Counted from the first letter of the stretch, positions 16,679 to 26,975 are shown. The stretch: DNA of 64,000 bases from Polynucleobacter tropicus (GCF_013307225.1 NZ_CP028942.1:744001-808000), one strand, 5' to 3'. Made by a program: numbers and translations. Notes: generated from the sequence alone by a model not told the origin.

Positions 16679-18865
16679 ATGCGGTTACAGACGAAGAGAA
16701 ATAGTGCAGTATTGGGTTTATTGCTGAGTTTGGCAATCATTAGTGTGTCGGCGCAGATTGCGCCACCACCTGATTATGATCAGAAATTAAAGAGCGTTAC
16801 AGTTTCAGCAACACGCTCTGGTAGTGCTTTAGATGAAATCCCTCTTAACACCACTATTTTGACTAAAGAAGTATTAGAGGTAGCGCCCGACCAAACCATA
16901 GATCAAATATTAAAAAACGTGCCAGGCGTTGTTTTGAATGACACGCCTTACTATCAAAAAGATCCTACAGGCCAAAGCATTAATGTCCGAGGCCTTGGTA
17001 ATGCTAGAACTCTAGTTTTAATTGATGGTCTGCCTGCTAATGATGCATTTTATGGGACGGTGCAATGGAATTTAGTTCCCATGTCTTCTATTGAGTCTGT
17101 GGAATTCATTCGAGGAGGGGTCTCCAGTTTATGGGGAAACTACGGAATGGGCGGAGTTATTAATATTAAGACTAAGACTCCAGTTAATAGTCAGCAAGAA
17201 GTTTCCGCCAGCATAGGATCCTATGGGACTGGAAATATAGCGGCATCAAAAGACCTGATGGCTTCAGACGCATTGCAGCTGAGGTTTTCTGCGGATTATT
17301 TTTCAACCGATGGTTATCAACAGATTGCAACCATATCTCCAGCATCACCCAATAGCATTAAAAATGGTCAAGGCCCGGCAAGTTCTCATAACTCTAATAT
17401 GAGGCTGCAGGGTTACTTTAAAACCAGTCAAGATACCAATGGATTTTTTAGGGCAGGCTATCACACCATGTCCGATCTATCTTCAGGATATTCGTTTGCG
17501 TCCAATATCATGCAAGAAACTGATTTGGCTGCCGGTACTACAACTCGCTTAGATAATGAATCCAAGGTTGACGTCAATATCTTTTATGAAAATACTGGCT
17601 TCAATAAGCAAAATGGATCTACAACTACTAGTGCATCGAATGGAGTCCCATCTAATACGCCATATGTAAATGCAAACTACAAAGATCCTTATAGCACTGT
17701 TGGTGCGTCCGCATTGTTTACGAAAAAGCTAACGGGAGTGATCGATCAATATGTTGTTGGTGTTGATGCGCGCAATATTGCCGGCTCAAATTTTACAAAT
17801 AACCTAAATAACAATGGTACTCTTGCGGCTGTAAATTACGCCCAGGGCCAGCAGACTTTTTACGGTTTGATGGGACAGCTAAAGTCAAACGCCGAATCAT
17901 TCCCGCTTGAGACAACCTTGGCTGCCCGAATAGATCAATGGAATAGTCAAACCCCCACAAATTACAATACTGGCGCAAATGGCGCCAATCCAGTCTATCA
18001 AAATATCCCCAATCAAAGTAAGACGCAACTGAGTCCCACTTTGGGATTTTTGTATAAGCTGTCTAATAATTGGGATTTAAGATCGGCTGCCTATCAAGCT
18101 TTTCACGCGCCAGGCTTAAATAATACTCTCAGGTCATATGGATCGTCGACGGGTTTCAGTTTTGCCAACCCAAACCTTACCCCTGAGACGATGACGGGTT
18201 ATGAAATTGGCACTGACTATCGATGGAAAGGTGGGTTTGTTCAATTAACCGGATTTAATAACTATATTCAGAGTGCAGTGGCTTCTTACTCTCTAAATAA
18301 AAATAGTGCCACCGATCAAGCCTTGGCAAAGCAACTATGCGGCGCTTCAGCTACCTGGACCGGTCAAAGCAATTATGGAATTTGCAATTCTTCAAGCTTA
18401 AGCTATTACACAAATAATCAGAATTTACTTAGCCAGGGCATTGAATTTCAGCTTCATCACGACATTAATTCTCAGTGGGCAGCAGATGCTAACTATTCCT
18501 TTACTAGTACGCAGCTAACTATGAGTGCCACCAGTGATCCGACGGGAAAGCAAATAGGAGGGGTGCCTCAGAATTTGCTGGGAGGAGGATTGACTTACTA
18601 TCCGGTGCCGCAAGCCAGCTTAAGTGCGACATTGCGCTATGTTGGTAGTTCTTGGATGAATACCGCAAATACGTTACCAGTCCCGGCATACGCAGTTGTG
18701 GGGTTGCGTGCCAACTATGATTTGACAAAAAATGCGACTGTATATGCATCCGCTGTAAATTTATTTAATCGCCAATATATTACTTTTGGAACGGGCTCAA
18801 GCAATACAGGTTATGTTCTTGGTATGCCGCAATCTATTAATGTGGGCGCACGAGTTATTTTCTGA
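16679..18865 (+). CDS. TonB-dependent outer-membrane receptor
   Basis: About 728 residues with a signal peptide ending near SVSAQ. A plug domain follows, starting around KSVTVSATRSGSALDEIPL and including VPGVVLNDTPYYQKDPTGQSINVRG and GVSSLWGNYGMGGVINIKT. A C-terminal beta-barrel ends in an aromatic residue (GARVIF), as outer-membrane proteins do. TonB receptors import metal chelates or other scarce nutrients. The neighbouring PCu(A)C, TlpA-like and DUF2946 proteins suggest copper or a copper complex. I chose ATG 16679, preceded by GGAAAAGTA; an in-frame TTG at 16664 would add five residues. The stop overlaps the next ATG (TGATG). Confidence 0.88.
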   Translation: MRLQTKRNSAVLGLLLSLAIISVSAQIAPPPDYDQKLKSVTVSATRSGSALDEIPLNTTILTKEVLEVAPDQTIDQILKNVPGVVLNDTPYYQKDPTGQSINVRGLGNARTLVLIDGLPANDAFYGTVQWNLVPMSSIESVEFIRGGVSSLWGNYGMGGVINIKTKTPVNSQQEVSASIGSYGTGNIAASKDLMASDALQLRFSADYFSTDGYQQIATISPASPNSIKNGQGPASSHNSNMRLQGYFKTSQDTNGFFRAGYHTMSDLSSGYSFASNIMQETDLAAGTTTRLDNESKVDVNIFYENTGFNKQNGSTTTSASNGVPSNTPYVNANYKDPYSTVGASALFTKKLTGVIDQYVVGVDARNIAGSNFTNNLNNNGTLAAVNYAQGQQTFYGLMGQLKSNAESFPLETTLAARIDQWNSQTPTNYNTGANGANPVYQNIPNQSKTQLSPTLGFLYKLSNNWDLRSAAYQAFHAPGLNNTLRSYGSSTGFSFANPNLTPETMTGYEIGTDYRWKGGFVQLTGFNNYIQSAVASYSLNKNSATDQALAKQLCGASATWTGQSNYGICNSSSLSYYTNNQNLLSQGIEFQLHHDINSQWAADANYSFTSTQLTMSATSDPTGKQIGGVPQNLLGGGLTYYPVPQASLSATLRYVGSSWMNTANTLPVPAYAVVGLRANYDLTKNATVYASAVNLFNRQYITFGTGSSNTGYVLGMPQSINVGARVIF

Positions 18866-20112
18866 TGAATACAAAATTGAATTCCATCTTTACTAAGTTT
18901 CTTTTGCTAGGTCTTGGGGGATTCTTCATCCTCCAGTCTGCGGTCGCTCAAACAGATCACTCATCTCATATGATGGATATTGCTCCAGCCAAGCCGGCGG
19001 CTTGTGCTGGGTCTGGCTTAGAGTGCGCCAATGCTGCGACTCCATTCTTCATGGCTGACAGCAGCTTGTTATTAGCTTGGACTGCAGGTGGTGTAGTTTC
19101 AGTTGCGCAGTCAGGGGACAAGGGAAAAACATTTTCATCCCCAGTGGCTATTGCTCAACACGGTAAGTCCTTGGATTCAGGTGCTGATGCTAGGCCGCAA
19201 ATTGTTGCTAATTCCAACGGTCAAGTATTTTTAGCTTATGCCTTTTTTAAGGACTCCAATTGGAATGCGCAAATCAATACCTCAGTTTCAAATGATGGAG
19301 GTAAGATATTCTCAACGCCAAACTCTTTGGTAAATGACTCCTCTAGCCAGAGATTTCCATCTGTATTAGTTCAACCGGATAACAAGATTTTTGTAGCATG
19401 GATTGATAAGCGTTTAGTGGCTGATGCTAAAAAGGCGGGGCAGCAACGCCTGGGCGGATCTATTGCATATGCATTCTCTGAAGATGGTGGGGTGACTTTT
19501 GCTCCAGAAAGAATTGCTAACGAATCAAGTTGCGAGTGTTGTCGAATCGGCGTAAGTGGGGATCCTAAGGGTGGGGTGGGAATTGTCTACCGTGCAATCT
19601 TTCCTGGCGGCGTACGGGATCATGCAAGCCAAATCATTACATCATCTGGGTCTGGGCAAATTCGTCGCGTCTCAAATGATGGGTGGAAGACAGATGCTTG
19701 CCCACATCATGGGCCGACTATCGCCATCTCCGATTCAGGAAAGATACATGTTGCCTGGTTTACTCAAGGAAGTGCTCGTTCTGGAGTGTTTTACGCAAGC
19801 TCCGTTAATCAGGGCGAGGCATACACAAGGCCGCAACGTATTGGGGCTGTAGATGCGAATATCTCAAGACCATATCTACTGGCGGTGGGTAAATCCATTT
19901 GGTTGGTGTGGAAAGAATTTGATGGGGTGCGTACATCAATCCACCTAAAGAAATCATTTGATGATGGAAAGACTTGGTCTGTGCCAGTAATGGTTTCTAG
20001 TACAACTGGCTATAGCGATCATCCACTCCTATTAAACCAAGACGATGAGGTATATCTATCTTGGCTTACTCGTGAAGATGGTTACCAATTGATTCCATTA
20101 AACTCAAGATAA
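18865..20112 (+). CDS. Exported Asp-box (sialidase-like) propeller protein, Cys/His-rich
   Basis: A 415-residue exported protein. After the signal peptide (cleavage near AVAQ29) come HSSHMMD at 32-38 and four Asp-box repeats (SGDKGKTF 83-90, SNDGGKIF 142-149, SEDGGVTF 205-212, SFDDGKTW 364-371), the hallmark of sialidase-type beta-propellers. Catalytic sialidase residues are not evident. Unusual are SCECCR (Cys223, 225, 226) and ACPHHGP (Cys279, His281-282), plus Cys47 and Cys54. Those clusters resemble metal sites. It is translationally coupled on both sides (TGATG with the receptor, TAATG with the thioredoxin-like gene), so it probably acts with them in copper handling. Annotation as a sialidase would be misleading. 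Confidence 0.75.
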   Translation: MNTKLNSIFTKFLLLGLGGFFILQSAVAQTDHSSHMMDIAPAKPAACAGSGLECANAATPFFMADSSLLLAWTAGGVVSVAQSGDKGKTFSSPVAIAQHGKSLDSGADARPQIVANSNGQVFLAYAFFKDSNWNAQINTSVSNDGGKIFSTPNSLVNDSSSQRFPSVLVQPDNKIFVAWIDKRLVADAKKAGQQRLGGSIAYAFSEDGGVTFAPERIANESSCECCRIGVSGDPKGGVGIVYRAIFPGGVRDHASQIITSSGSGQIRRVSNDGWKTDACPHHGPTIAISDSGKIHVAWFTQGSARSGVFYASSVNQGEAYTRPQRIGAVDANISRPYLLAVGKSIWLVWKEFDGVRTSIHLKKSFDDGKTWSVPVMVSSTTGYSDHPLLLNQDDEVYLSWLTREDGYQLIPLNSR

Positions 20113-20588
20113 TGAAAAAGCTCCTTCTACTAATTTCCTTGATGTGTATTTTTATTCAATCAGGGTTGGCGCAAAACAATTCCATCAAGAATTACCAAAA
20201 AGGGGATTGGAAGGCGGTAACCAAGCCTTATGTTGGTCAAGCAGTAGTGATTCACTTTTGGGGTGTTACTTGCGCTCCTTGCGCTAAAGAGATGCCGCAA
20301 TGGGGGAAGTTTCTTGCTCAAAATAAGAACGCGAAAGTTATTTTTATACAGGTCGACGATGTTTCTCCCGATAGCGCCTCTAAGATGATGTCATCTGGCG
20401 GTCTTGCTGGGGCCAATGCTTATACATTAGCGTCACCATTCGATGATGCTTTGCGCTACGAGATTGATGCCAAGTGGCGAGGTGAAACACCAATGACATT
20501 ACTTATCGATAAGAATGGCAAAGTGATTCGGAAAACAGGCACTATGGATTTCGATAAATTAAAACAATGGTATTTAGTCAGCACTTAA
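20112..20588 (+). CDS. TlpA-like periplasmic thioredoxin-fold protein
   Basis: A 158-residue exported thioredoxin-fold protein with signal peptide (1-20), active-site motif CAPC at residues 54-57 in the context HFWGVTCAPCAKEMP, and the cis-proline loop ETPMTLLID. TlpA-family proteins reduce disulfides in the periplasm, for example keeping copper-site cysteines of cytochrome oxidase or its chaperones reduced. Its ATG overlaps the stop of the Asp-box gene, and the PCu(A)C gene follows 38 bases later. The likely targets are therefore the cysteines of its cluster partners, by inference. Confidence 0.85.
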   Translation: MKKLLLLISLMCIFIQSGLAQNNSIKNYQKGDWKAVTKPYVGQAVVIHFWGVTCAPCAKEMPQWGKFLAQNKNAKVIFIQVDDVSPDSASKMMSSGGLAGANAYTLASPFDDALRYEIDAKWRGETPMTLLIDKNGKVIRKTGTMDFDKLKQWYLVST

Positions 20589-20626
20589 GTTGGCTGGCAA
20601 GATAAAGAATTCTTAAGGAGAATGTA

Positions 20627-21106
20627 ATGAAACAATTTTTAGTAAAAGTGATTGCTAGTGGCGTTCTTGGTTTTGCAGTATTAGGCATCTCAATGGCGCA
20701 GGGCGTTACAAAAACTGTTAAAACAGATGCAATCAAAATTGAGGGTGCCTATACCCGTGCTACTGCACCTGGTCAGCAAGTGGCCGGTGGTTTTATGAAA
20801 ATCGATAACAAGGGCAATACTACTGATCAACTGTTATCCGCAAGTTCGCCTGCGGCAGGTGAGGTGCAATTACACGAAATGACCATGGATGGCAATGTCA
20901 TGAAAATGCGTCAAGTAAAAGATATTGCCGTTCCTGCTGGTGGTTCTGTTGAGTTAAAGCCAGGTGGATATCACTTAATGTTCTTGAATCTCAAAGGCCC
21001 ATTTGCTGCTGGGCAAACGGTTCCAGTGAAACTGAAATTTGCAAAGGCAGGTGAGTTGGAAGTGAAGTTGCCTGTAAATGAAGTTGGTGCTCAACATAGT
21101 CACTAA
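20627..21106 (+). CDS. PCu(A)C periplasmic copper chaperone
   Basis: A 159-residue exported protein with signal peptide to about residue 24. The full copper-binding signature H-x10-M-x21-H-x-M is present as His83, Met94, His116 and Met118, in the typical VQLHEMTMDG and GYHLMFLNLK contexts. PCu(A)C delivers Cu(I) to the CuA site of cytochrome c oxidase. The C-terminus ends in HSH, another possible copper ligand set. The ATG follows AAGGAGAATGTA, a strong ribosome site. This is the best evidence that the whole cluster concerns copper. It is followed by a terminator shared with convergent ilvD. Confidence 0.92.
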   Translation: MKQFLVKVIASGVLGFAVLGISMAQGVTKTVKTDAIKIEGAYTRATAPGQQVAGGFMKIDNKGNTTDQLLSASSPAAGEVQLHEMTMDGNVMKMRQVKDIAVPAGGSVELKPGGYHLMFLNLKGPFAAGQTVPVKLKFAKAGELEVKLPVNEVGAQHSH

Positions 21107-21140
21107 GAGCTATTGGCATTGAGATTGCCTTAAATAAAAA

Positions 21141-21164
21141 AGCCCCTAGTTTTACCTAGGGGCT
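21141..21164. terminator. Terminator between the copper cluster and ilvD
   Basis: AGCCCCTAG (21141-21149) and CTAGGGGCT (21156-21164) form a perfect stem. The reverse strand ends in a T-run, making it strongest for ilvD. On the plus strand the T-run is interrupted. Confidence 0.85.
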
Positions 21165-21189
21165 ATGTTTTTGGACCTCTGTTGTTTGC

Positions 21190-22881
21190 TTATAGATCCA
21201 AGTTCAAGTCTGTAACCGCACCTTTACTTGCTGTGCTCGCCAACTTGGCGTACTTAGCTAGCAAGCCGCGGGTATAACGTGGCTTAGGTTGCTTCCATGC
21301 GGCGCGACGCTTAGCGATTTCTTCATCGCTCACATTGAGCTGGATTAAGAGCTTGTGTGCATCGATAGTTACTGAATCACCCTCGTTGATGAGTGCAATG
21401 GTGCCTCCAACATAAGCTTCTGGGGCAACGTGACCAACCACCATACCCCATGTGCCACCAGAGAAGCGACCATCGGTAATGAGGCCTACAGATTCACCTA
21501 AGCCTTGACCCACTAGGGCAGATGTGGGTGCAAGCATCTCACGCATACCGGGACCACCTTTAGGACCTTCGTAGCGAATCACAACGATGTCACCATCTTT
21601 AATCTTCTGCGCCATGATGGCAGCCATCGCGTCATCTTCAGAATCAAATACACGGGCTGGGCCGGTAATGGAGGGGTTCTTGAGGCCGGTAATTTTGGCA
21701 ACGCAACCTTCCGGAGAGATATTGCCCTTCAAGATTGCTAAGTGGCCTTGCTTATACAAAGGATTGTCTAAAGTGCGAATTACCTTTTGATCGGCACGTG
21801 GTACGGATGGAACATCTTTTAATACTTCAGCAATGGTTTTGCCAGTGATTGTCATGCAATCGCCATGCAATAAGCCACCATCTAACAAAATCTTCATCAC
21901 TTGTGGGATGCCACCAGCTTGATGTAAATCTGTTGCAAGGTAAGTGCCGGACGGTTTCATGTCAACGATGACGGGAACGCGTTTACGAATACGTTCAAAG
22001 TCATCAATCGTCCATTCAATTTCTGCTGCGCTAGTAATTGCCAAGAAATGCAATACCGCATTCGTAGATCCACCAACCGCCATGATGACGCTCACCGCAT
22101 TCTCAATGGATTTTTTGGTGATGATGTCGCGTGGACGTAAATTATTTTTAATGGCTTCAACTAATACGCGTGCAGATTCAGCAGCGCTCGCCACCTTCTC
22201 GGCATCTTCATTAGCCATAGTGGAAGAGTAGGGAAGGCTCATGCCTAGGGCTTCAAAGGCTGAACTCATTGTGTTGGCGGTATACATGCCGCCGCAAGAG
22301 CCGCTACCTGGGCAAGCGTGTTGCTCAACACCCTTCAAGTCTTCTTCAGTCATTCTGCCGGAGGTAAATTCACCAACCGCCTCGAATGCGGAAACAATAT
22401 TTAGATCTTTGCCTTTGTAATGGCCTGGTTTAATGGTGCCACCGTAAACATAAATTGCTGGAACATTGGTGCGGGCAATCGCCATCATGCCGCCTGGCAT
22501 ATTCTTATCGCAACCACCAACCACTACTACACCGTCTTGCCATAAACCATTGACACAAGTTTCAATGCTATCGGCAATCACTTCACGAGACACGAGTGAA
22601 TACTTCATGCCCTCGGTGCCCATGCCGATACCATCGGATACTGTTGGAGTGCCGAACATTTGCGCCTTGGCGCCAGCTTCTTCGAGGGCAGTGACTGCTG
22701 CATCAGTTAGTTTTTGTAAACCGCTGTTGCATGGAGTAATAGTGGAGTGGCCATTAGCAACTCCAACCATAGGCTTGGAGAAATCCTTTTCTTGATAGCC
22801 CATCGCGTAATACATCGAGCGGTTGGGTGCGCGAGCAACTCCCTCAGTGACCATACGAGAGCGTTCATTAAGGCGTTTCAT
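21190..22881 (-). CDS. ilvD: Dihydroxy-acid dehydratase
   Basis: Dehydrates 2,3-dihydroxy-isovalerate and its methylvalerate homologue in valine, isoleucine and leucine synthesis, using an Fe-S cluster. The three cluster cysteines are in [17 protein letters not shown] and [17 protein letters not shown]. The 563-residue length is that of the shorter IlvD class. The ATG has GGAG at 8 bases. It is transcribed alone, convergent with the copper cluster and divergent from the response-regulator gene. Confidence 0.95.
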   Translation of the reverse strand: MKRLNERSRMVTEGVARAPNRSMYYAMGYQEKDFSKPMVGVANGHSTITPCNSGLQKLTDAAVTALEEAGAKAQMFGTPTVSDGIGMGTEGMKYSLVSREVIADSIETCVNGLWQDGVVVVGGCDKNMPGGMMAIARTNVPAIYVYGGTIKPGHYKGKDLNIVSAFEAVGEFTSGRMTEEDLKGVEQHACPGSGSCGGMYTANTMSSAFEALGMSLPYSSTMANEDAEKVASAAESARVLVEAIKNNLRPRDIITKKSIENAVSVIMAVGGSTNAVLHFLAITSAAEIEWTIDDFERIRKRVPVIVDMKPSGTYLATDLHQAGGIPQVMKILLDGGLLHGDCMTITGKTIAEVLKDVPSVPRADQKVIRTLDNPLYKQGHLAILKGNISPEGCVAKITGLKNPSITGPARVFDSEDDAMAAIMAQKIKDGDIVVIRYEGPKGGPGMREMLAPTSALVGQGLGESVGLITDGRFSGGTWGMVVGHVAPEAYVGGTIALINEGDSVTIDAHKLLIQLNVSDEEIAKRRAAWKQPKPRYTRGLLAKYAKLASTASKGAVTDLNLDL

Positions 22882-23108
22882 GCAAGTTACTCCAAAAAAG
22901 GGTTGTTTCGAAAGGCTCTATTGTGCCGTGATATATCAAATGCCGTATTTCTGGGGTGGATATTGGAGTCGACTTCTGTATGCTGCGTTGCAATATCAAA
23001 TCCCAGGAAATATTGCTGTTTGGCAGTAAATATTAGCCTGATAGCTAATAGCCTTATCAAATTTGCTGCAGTACATTTACCTACAGAATATTTTTTCCTT
23101 TGAATTCA

Positions 23109-23738
23109 ATGACTAAAGTCGGCCACGTTTACCTGATTGATGATGATGAGTCTATGCGCTTATCTCTCACTAGGATGTTGCGAGAGCTGGGCTATCTCGT
23201 AGAGGATTACGCCTCTGCAAGTGTATTTTTAGAGAAATCCGTTCCGGTATCCCCAGCCGTTATCTTGTTAGATATGCAAATGCCAGATATGACCGGCTTA
23301 GATTTGCAAGAAGCGCTTCTGAAACTGGGTCGCAAGACACCCATCGTCTTTGTAAGCGGTCAAAGCCACCCTCATCAAATTGTGCAAGGGCTTAAGAAAG
23401 GTGCACTCGATTTTCTATTTAAGCCCTTTAATTTAGAGGAGCTATTAAAGGCGGTAGCAGATGCTGTTGATTTTGATAGTCGTCAACTAAGGCGTGTTTC
23501 TCTTGATGTGGAAACAAAACGTGATTATGAAAAGCTGACGCCCAGGGAGAGGGAGGTCTGTGCTTGGTTGGTAAAGGGGCTGTTAAATAAAGATATCGCC
23601 GTCAAGCTAGGGACTACAGATGCCACGATTAAGGTGCACAAGGCTAGGGTGATGGAAAAGATGCATGCGGAATCGCTACAGACCTTAGTCAAGAAGTACT
23701 TGGAGTCCGATCTTGAAAACCACCCCCTGACCGTCTGA
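23109..23738 (+). CDS. FixJ/NarL-type response regulator (orphan)
   Basis: A two-domain regulator: receiver with the acidic triad (Asp11-Asp13) and phospho-acceptor Asp55 in ILLDMQMPDM, then a LuxR-type helix-turn-helix (LTPREREVCAWLVKGLLNKDIA...TIKVHKARVMEKM). Length and arrangement match the FixJ/TodT/StyR group. No histidine kinase gene is adjacent, so its partner lies elsewhere. I used ATG 23109; an in-frame TTG at 23100 adds three residues, and neither has a clear Shine-Dalgarno. Its targets are unknown. Confidence 0.85.
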   Translation: MTKVGHVYLIDDDESMRLSLTRMLRELGYLVEDYASASVFLEKSVPVSPAVILLDMQMPDMTGLDLQEALLKLGRKTPIVFVSGQSHPHQIVQGLKKGALDFLFKPFNLEELLKAVADAVDFDSRQLRRVSLDVETKRDYEKLTPREREVCAWLVKGLLNKDIAVKLGTTDATIKVHKARVMEKMHAESLQTLVKKYLESDLENHPLTV

Positions 23739-23828
23739 AGCCAACAATTGTCTATACGGCTAATTACTTCTGTGCCATTATCGGATTAGTATCAAATATA
23801 TTAAATTCAACAAAATTGATTCTGGCAA

Positions 23829-24884
23829 GTGAACACACCAAACAAACTTCCTGAAATTAAAAAAGAGGCCTTTACCAAGGCTCGAGAAAGTCTTGGTCTA
23901 AGCACTAAAGAATTATCTGTAATGGCATGTTTATCTGTTCGTCAAATCGAACAAATTGAGAATGGCGAGACCGACACTTTTTATGGTCCTCAAGTAAAGG
24001 TAACTGCCGCAAAAAAAGTGGCAGGCTTACTAAAGCTTAAAGAAGAAGATGCTTTTGATTTTGGAGCGGTGGCATCGAATAAAGCAGAGGCTAATGAAGA
24101 AGCAAAAGAAGAAGTTAAAGAAGAATCCGAAGAGGAGGCTAAGGATTCAGAAAAAGTAGCCAAGGAAGTTCAAGTTACTGATGCGGAGTCATCAGGGTCG
24201 GTTAAGACAAGCGATCTTAAAAAAGCAGATGACGCAAGAAAATTTGCACCATCTCAACAAGCGATTAATCAAAGTACCCAAAGTTCCACCTCAAAAAATC
24301 CAAAGAGAAAGTTGTATATTCTTGGAGGTATTGCTGTGGCACTCGTTTTTTCAATCATTAATTTGCGCCCATCATTTTTCCCAGAGGTGGTTAAAGAAGA
24401 AGTGGTGGTTGTAGAGCAAACTCAAGCAACAACCTCCTCTGATACGCCTGCCGATCCTAAAGCTGCATCACCAAGCACTCCGGAACCCGTTGCGGCCGCC
24501 GCTACGCCTACTCCAGTCTCGGCCCAAGCTCCTGTGGCAGCGCCACCAACAGAGTGTCCGCCTGCAGATACCGCAGCGGTGAGTTACAGACCGGACGCAC
24601 CTAAAAAGGCGGGAGATATGGTGTATTTGCAATCAAAGACTGCGCAAACGGTTTGTGTTGTTGATGCGAGCGGCAAGACTCAAAATAAAACGCTAGAGCC
24701 TGGAGTGGGGGTAAGTATTTATGGGAAGCCACCATTGAAGGTGTTAACTTCAGGTGCGGCCCAAGTAGATATCTATTATCAAGGTGTAAAAGTACGCCCA
24801 TCTAATATCGCTGCAAAGAATATTCTTTTGGAGCCGGCTGAAATCATTCAGCCATTGGCTCCCGCAGATTCCCAGTTTCGTTGA
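23829..24884 (+). CDS. RodZ-like helix-turn-helix membrane protein
   Basis: A 351-residue protein with an N-terminal Cro/RodZ-type helix-turn-helix (about residues 13-65) and a Glu/Lys-rich low-complexity linker (about 85-130). One membrane helix follows basic residues KNPKRK (about 160-180), then a Pro/Ala/Thr-rich periplasmic stretch, and a C-terminal beta domain like DUF4115. This layout is that of RodZ, which links MreB to the cell wall machinery. It starts with GTG at 23829 and is not next to ispG, where canonical rodZ often lies, so it may be a RodZ paralogue rather than RodZ itself. Confidence 0.65.
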   Translation: MNTPNKLPEIKKEAFTKARESLGLSTKELSVMACLSVRQIEQIENGETDTFYGPQVKVTAAKKVAGLLKLKEEDAFDFGAVASNKAEANEEAKEEVKEESEEEAKDSEKVAKEVQVTDAESSGSVKTSDLKKADDARKFAPSQQAINQSTQSSTSKNPKRKLYILGGIAVALVFSIINLRPSFFPEVVKEEVVVVEQTQATTSSDTPADPKAASPSTPEPVAAAATPTPVSAQAPVAAPPTECPPADTAAVSYRPDAPKKAGDMVYLQSKTAQTVCVVDASGKTQNKTLEPGVGVSIYGKPPLKVLTSGAAQVDIYYQGVKVRPSNIAAKNILLEPAEIIQPLAPADSQFR

Positions 24885-24913
24885 AACTGGCTACTTCAGT
24901 CTAAGCTAGATCC

Positions 24914-25261
<348 letters not shown>

Positions 25262-25323
25262 CTAATGCAGTAATCATACCTAGAACTGGAAAGAAGTGCC
25301 AAATTTGACCTTCTATGAGCACT

Positions 25324-26943
25324 TTAGGCTCTAAATTGGGATGTGATGGGGTAGCGCCAGTCGCGACCAAAAGCGCGGGTGGTAACGCGCACCCCGGGCG
25401 GCGCTTGACGACGTTTGTATTCGTTCAGCTTAATCAAGCGCGTTACTTTTTCTACGCTTTCAACATCATAGCCAGCAGCAATAATCTGGGAGATAGATTG
25501 GTTCTGCTCCATATAGCGCTCAACAATGCCATCGAGCACTTCATATGACGGTAGGCTATCTTGATCTTTTTGATCGGGGCGCAATTCTGCTGAAGGTGCA
25601 CGCGTCAGAATACGCTCTGGAATGATTGGTGCAATGCTATTGCGATAAGCGCATAAACGATAAACCAAAGTCTTGGCAATATCTTTGATGACTGCAAAGC
25701 CACCAGCCATATCGCCGTAGAGAGTGCAGTAGCCGACAGCCATTTCGCTCTTGTTGCCGGTGGTTAATACTAGGCGTCCAGTTTTATTCGAAAGCGCCAT
25801 CAGTAGGGTGCCGCGTACACGCGCTTGAATATTCTCTTCAGTGGCATCTACTGGCAAGCCTTTAAATTGCTCCGCCAAAGAAGATTCCAGTGCATCGACA
25901 GGCCCACTAATCGGAATTTCATCGTATTGCACGCCTAAGTTCTGAGCCATCTCCCTGGCATCAATCCAGGAGATGTCTGCCGTATAGCGTGAAGGCATCA
26001 TGACTGTGCGTACTTTATCAGCGCCAAGCGCATCAACTGCAATAGCGAGCACTAAGGCAGAGTCAACCCCACCAGATAGGCCAATAATCACACCCGGGAA
26101 GCGGTTCTTATTCACGTAATCGCGCACACCCAAAACGAGAGCTTGATAAGCCTGTGCTTCTACGCTTTGGGTTGGGGTAATGGATCCAGATTCAAGTTCG
26201 GCGGCTGCATTGACATTGACCAAGCCAAGACTAGACTCAAACTGTGGCATTGCCATAGCCACTTCGCCTTTGCTGTTTAAGGCAAATGAGCCTCCATCAA
26301 ATACCAACTCATCTTGACCACCAACGGCATTGACATATACCAAAGGCATTTTGGTTTGCGCAATATGACTGCGCAAGACATCGATACGCAATGCTTCTTT
26401 CTGGAGATGGTAGGGTGATGCGTTAGGTACCAATAGTATTTGTGCGCCAGCAGCGTGCGCTTGTTTTGCCGGACCGGCATGCCAAGCGTCTTCACACAAA
26501 ATCACGCCATATGAAATGCCATTACATTCAAATACACATGCTTCATTTCCGGGTACGAAGTAGCGCACTTCATCAAATACTTCATGGTTGGGTAATTCTT
26601 GCTTGGCGTAACCCGCAATCACTTTGCCATTGCGCAGCACGGAAGCATAGTTCTGCAAACCATTTTCAGTTTGTTTTGGATGTCCCACTATGACCGAGAG
26701 GTCTGGAAATTGCGCTAGTGACTTTGAGAGAGATTCCAGCTCATGCGCAGCCGCTTCAATAAAAGCAGGGCGCAGCAATAAGTCTTCTGGAGGGTAGCCA
26801 GTAAGCGAGAGCTCTGGGGTAACAAGAAGCTTGGCGCCTTTGGTGCTGGCTTCTTGAGCGGCTTTGAGAATGAGCTGCGCATTGCCAGTCAAATCACCCA
26901 GTAATGGGTTGATTTGGGCTAGGGCGATGGTTTGCGCGCTCAC
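25324..26943 (-). CDS. nadE: Glutamine-dependent NAD+ synthase
   Basis: Makes NAD+ from nicotinate adenine dinucleotide, taking ammonia from glutamine. The N-terminal half is a carbon-nitrogen hydrolase domain with Glu in TPELSLTGYPPEDLL, Lys in YAKQELPNHEVFDE and Cys in ILCEDAWH. The C-terminal half is the synthetase with PP-loop GLSGGVDS near residue 288. Length 539 fits the two-domain bacterial enzyme. It sits between ppa (32 bases upstream) and glnB, probably one transcript. Confidence 0.95.
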   Translation of the reverse strand: MSAQTIALAQINPLLGDLTGNAQLILKAAQEASTKGAKLLVTPELSLTGYPPEDLLLRPAFIEAAAHELESLSKSLAQFPDLSVIVGHPKQTENGLQNYASVLRNGKVIAGYAKQELPNHEVFDEVRYFVPGNEACVFECNGISYGVILCEDAWHAGPAKQAHAAGAQILLVPNASPYHLQKEALRIDVLRSHIAQTKMPLVYVNAVGGQDELVFDGGSFALNSKGEVAMAMPQFESSLGLVNVNAAAELESGSITPTQSVEAQAYQALVLGVRDYVNKNRFPGVIIGLSGGVDSALVLAIAVDALGADKVRTVMMPSRYTADISWIDAREMAQNLGVQYDEIPISGPVDALESSLAEQFKGLPVDATEENIQARVRGTLLMALSNKTGRLVLTTGNKSEMAVGYCTLYGDMAGGFAVIKDIAKTLVYRLCAYRNSIAPIIPERILTRAPSAELRPDQKDQDSLPSYEVLDGIVERYMEQNQSISQIIAAGYDVESVEKVTRLIKLNEYKRRQAPPGVRVTTRAFGRDWRYPITSQFRA

Positions 26944-26975
26944 TCCGAATCACAAAGCCTTTTAGTGTTAGCGAA

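Noticed and set aside
18865..20112. Sialidase function for the Asp-box protein
   Set aside because: Asp-boxes are shared by many propellers; the catalytic Arg/Tyr/Glu set of sialidases is not evident and the context is copper handling.
24872..24890. 8-bp stem-loop spanning the stop codon of the RodZ-like gene
   Set aside because: No T-run follows and the arms are short; not enough to call a terminator.
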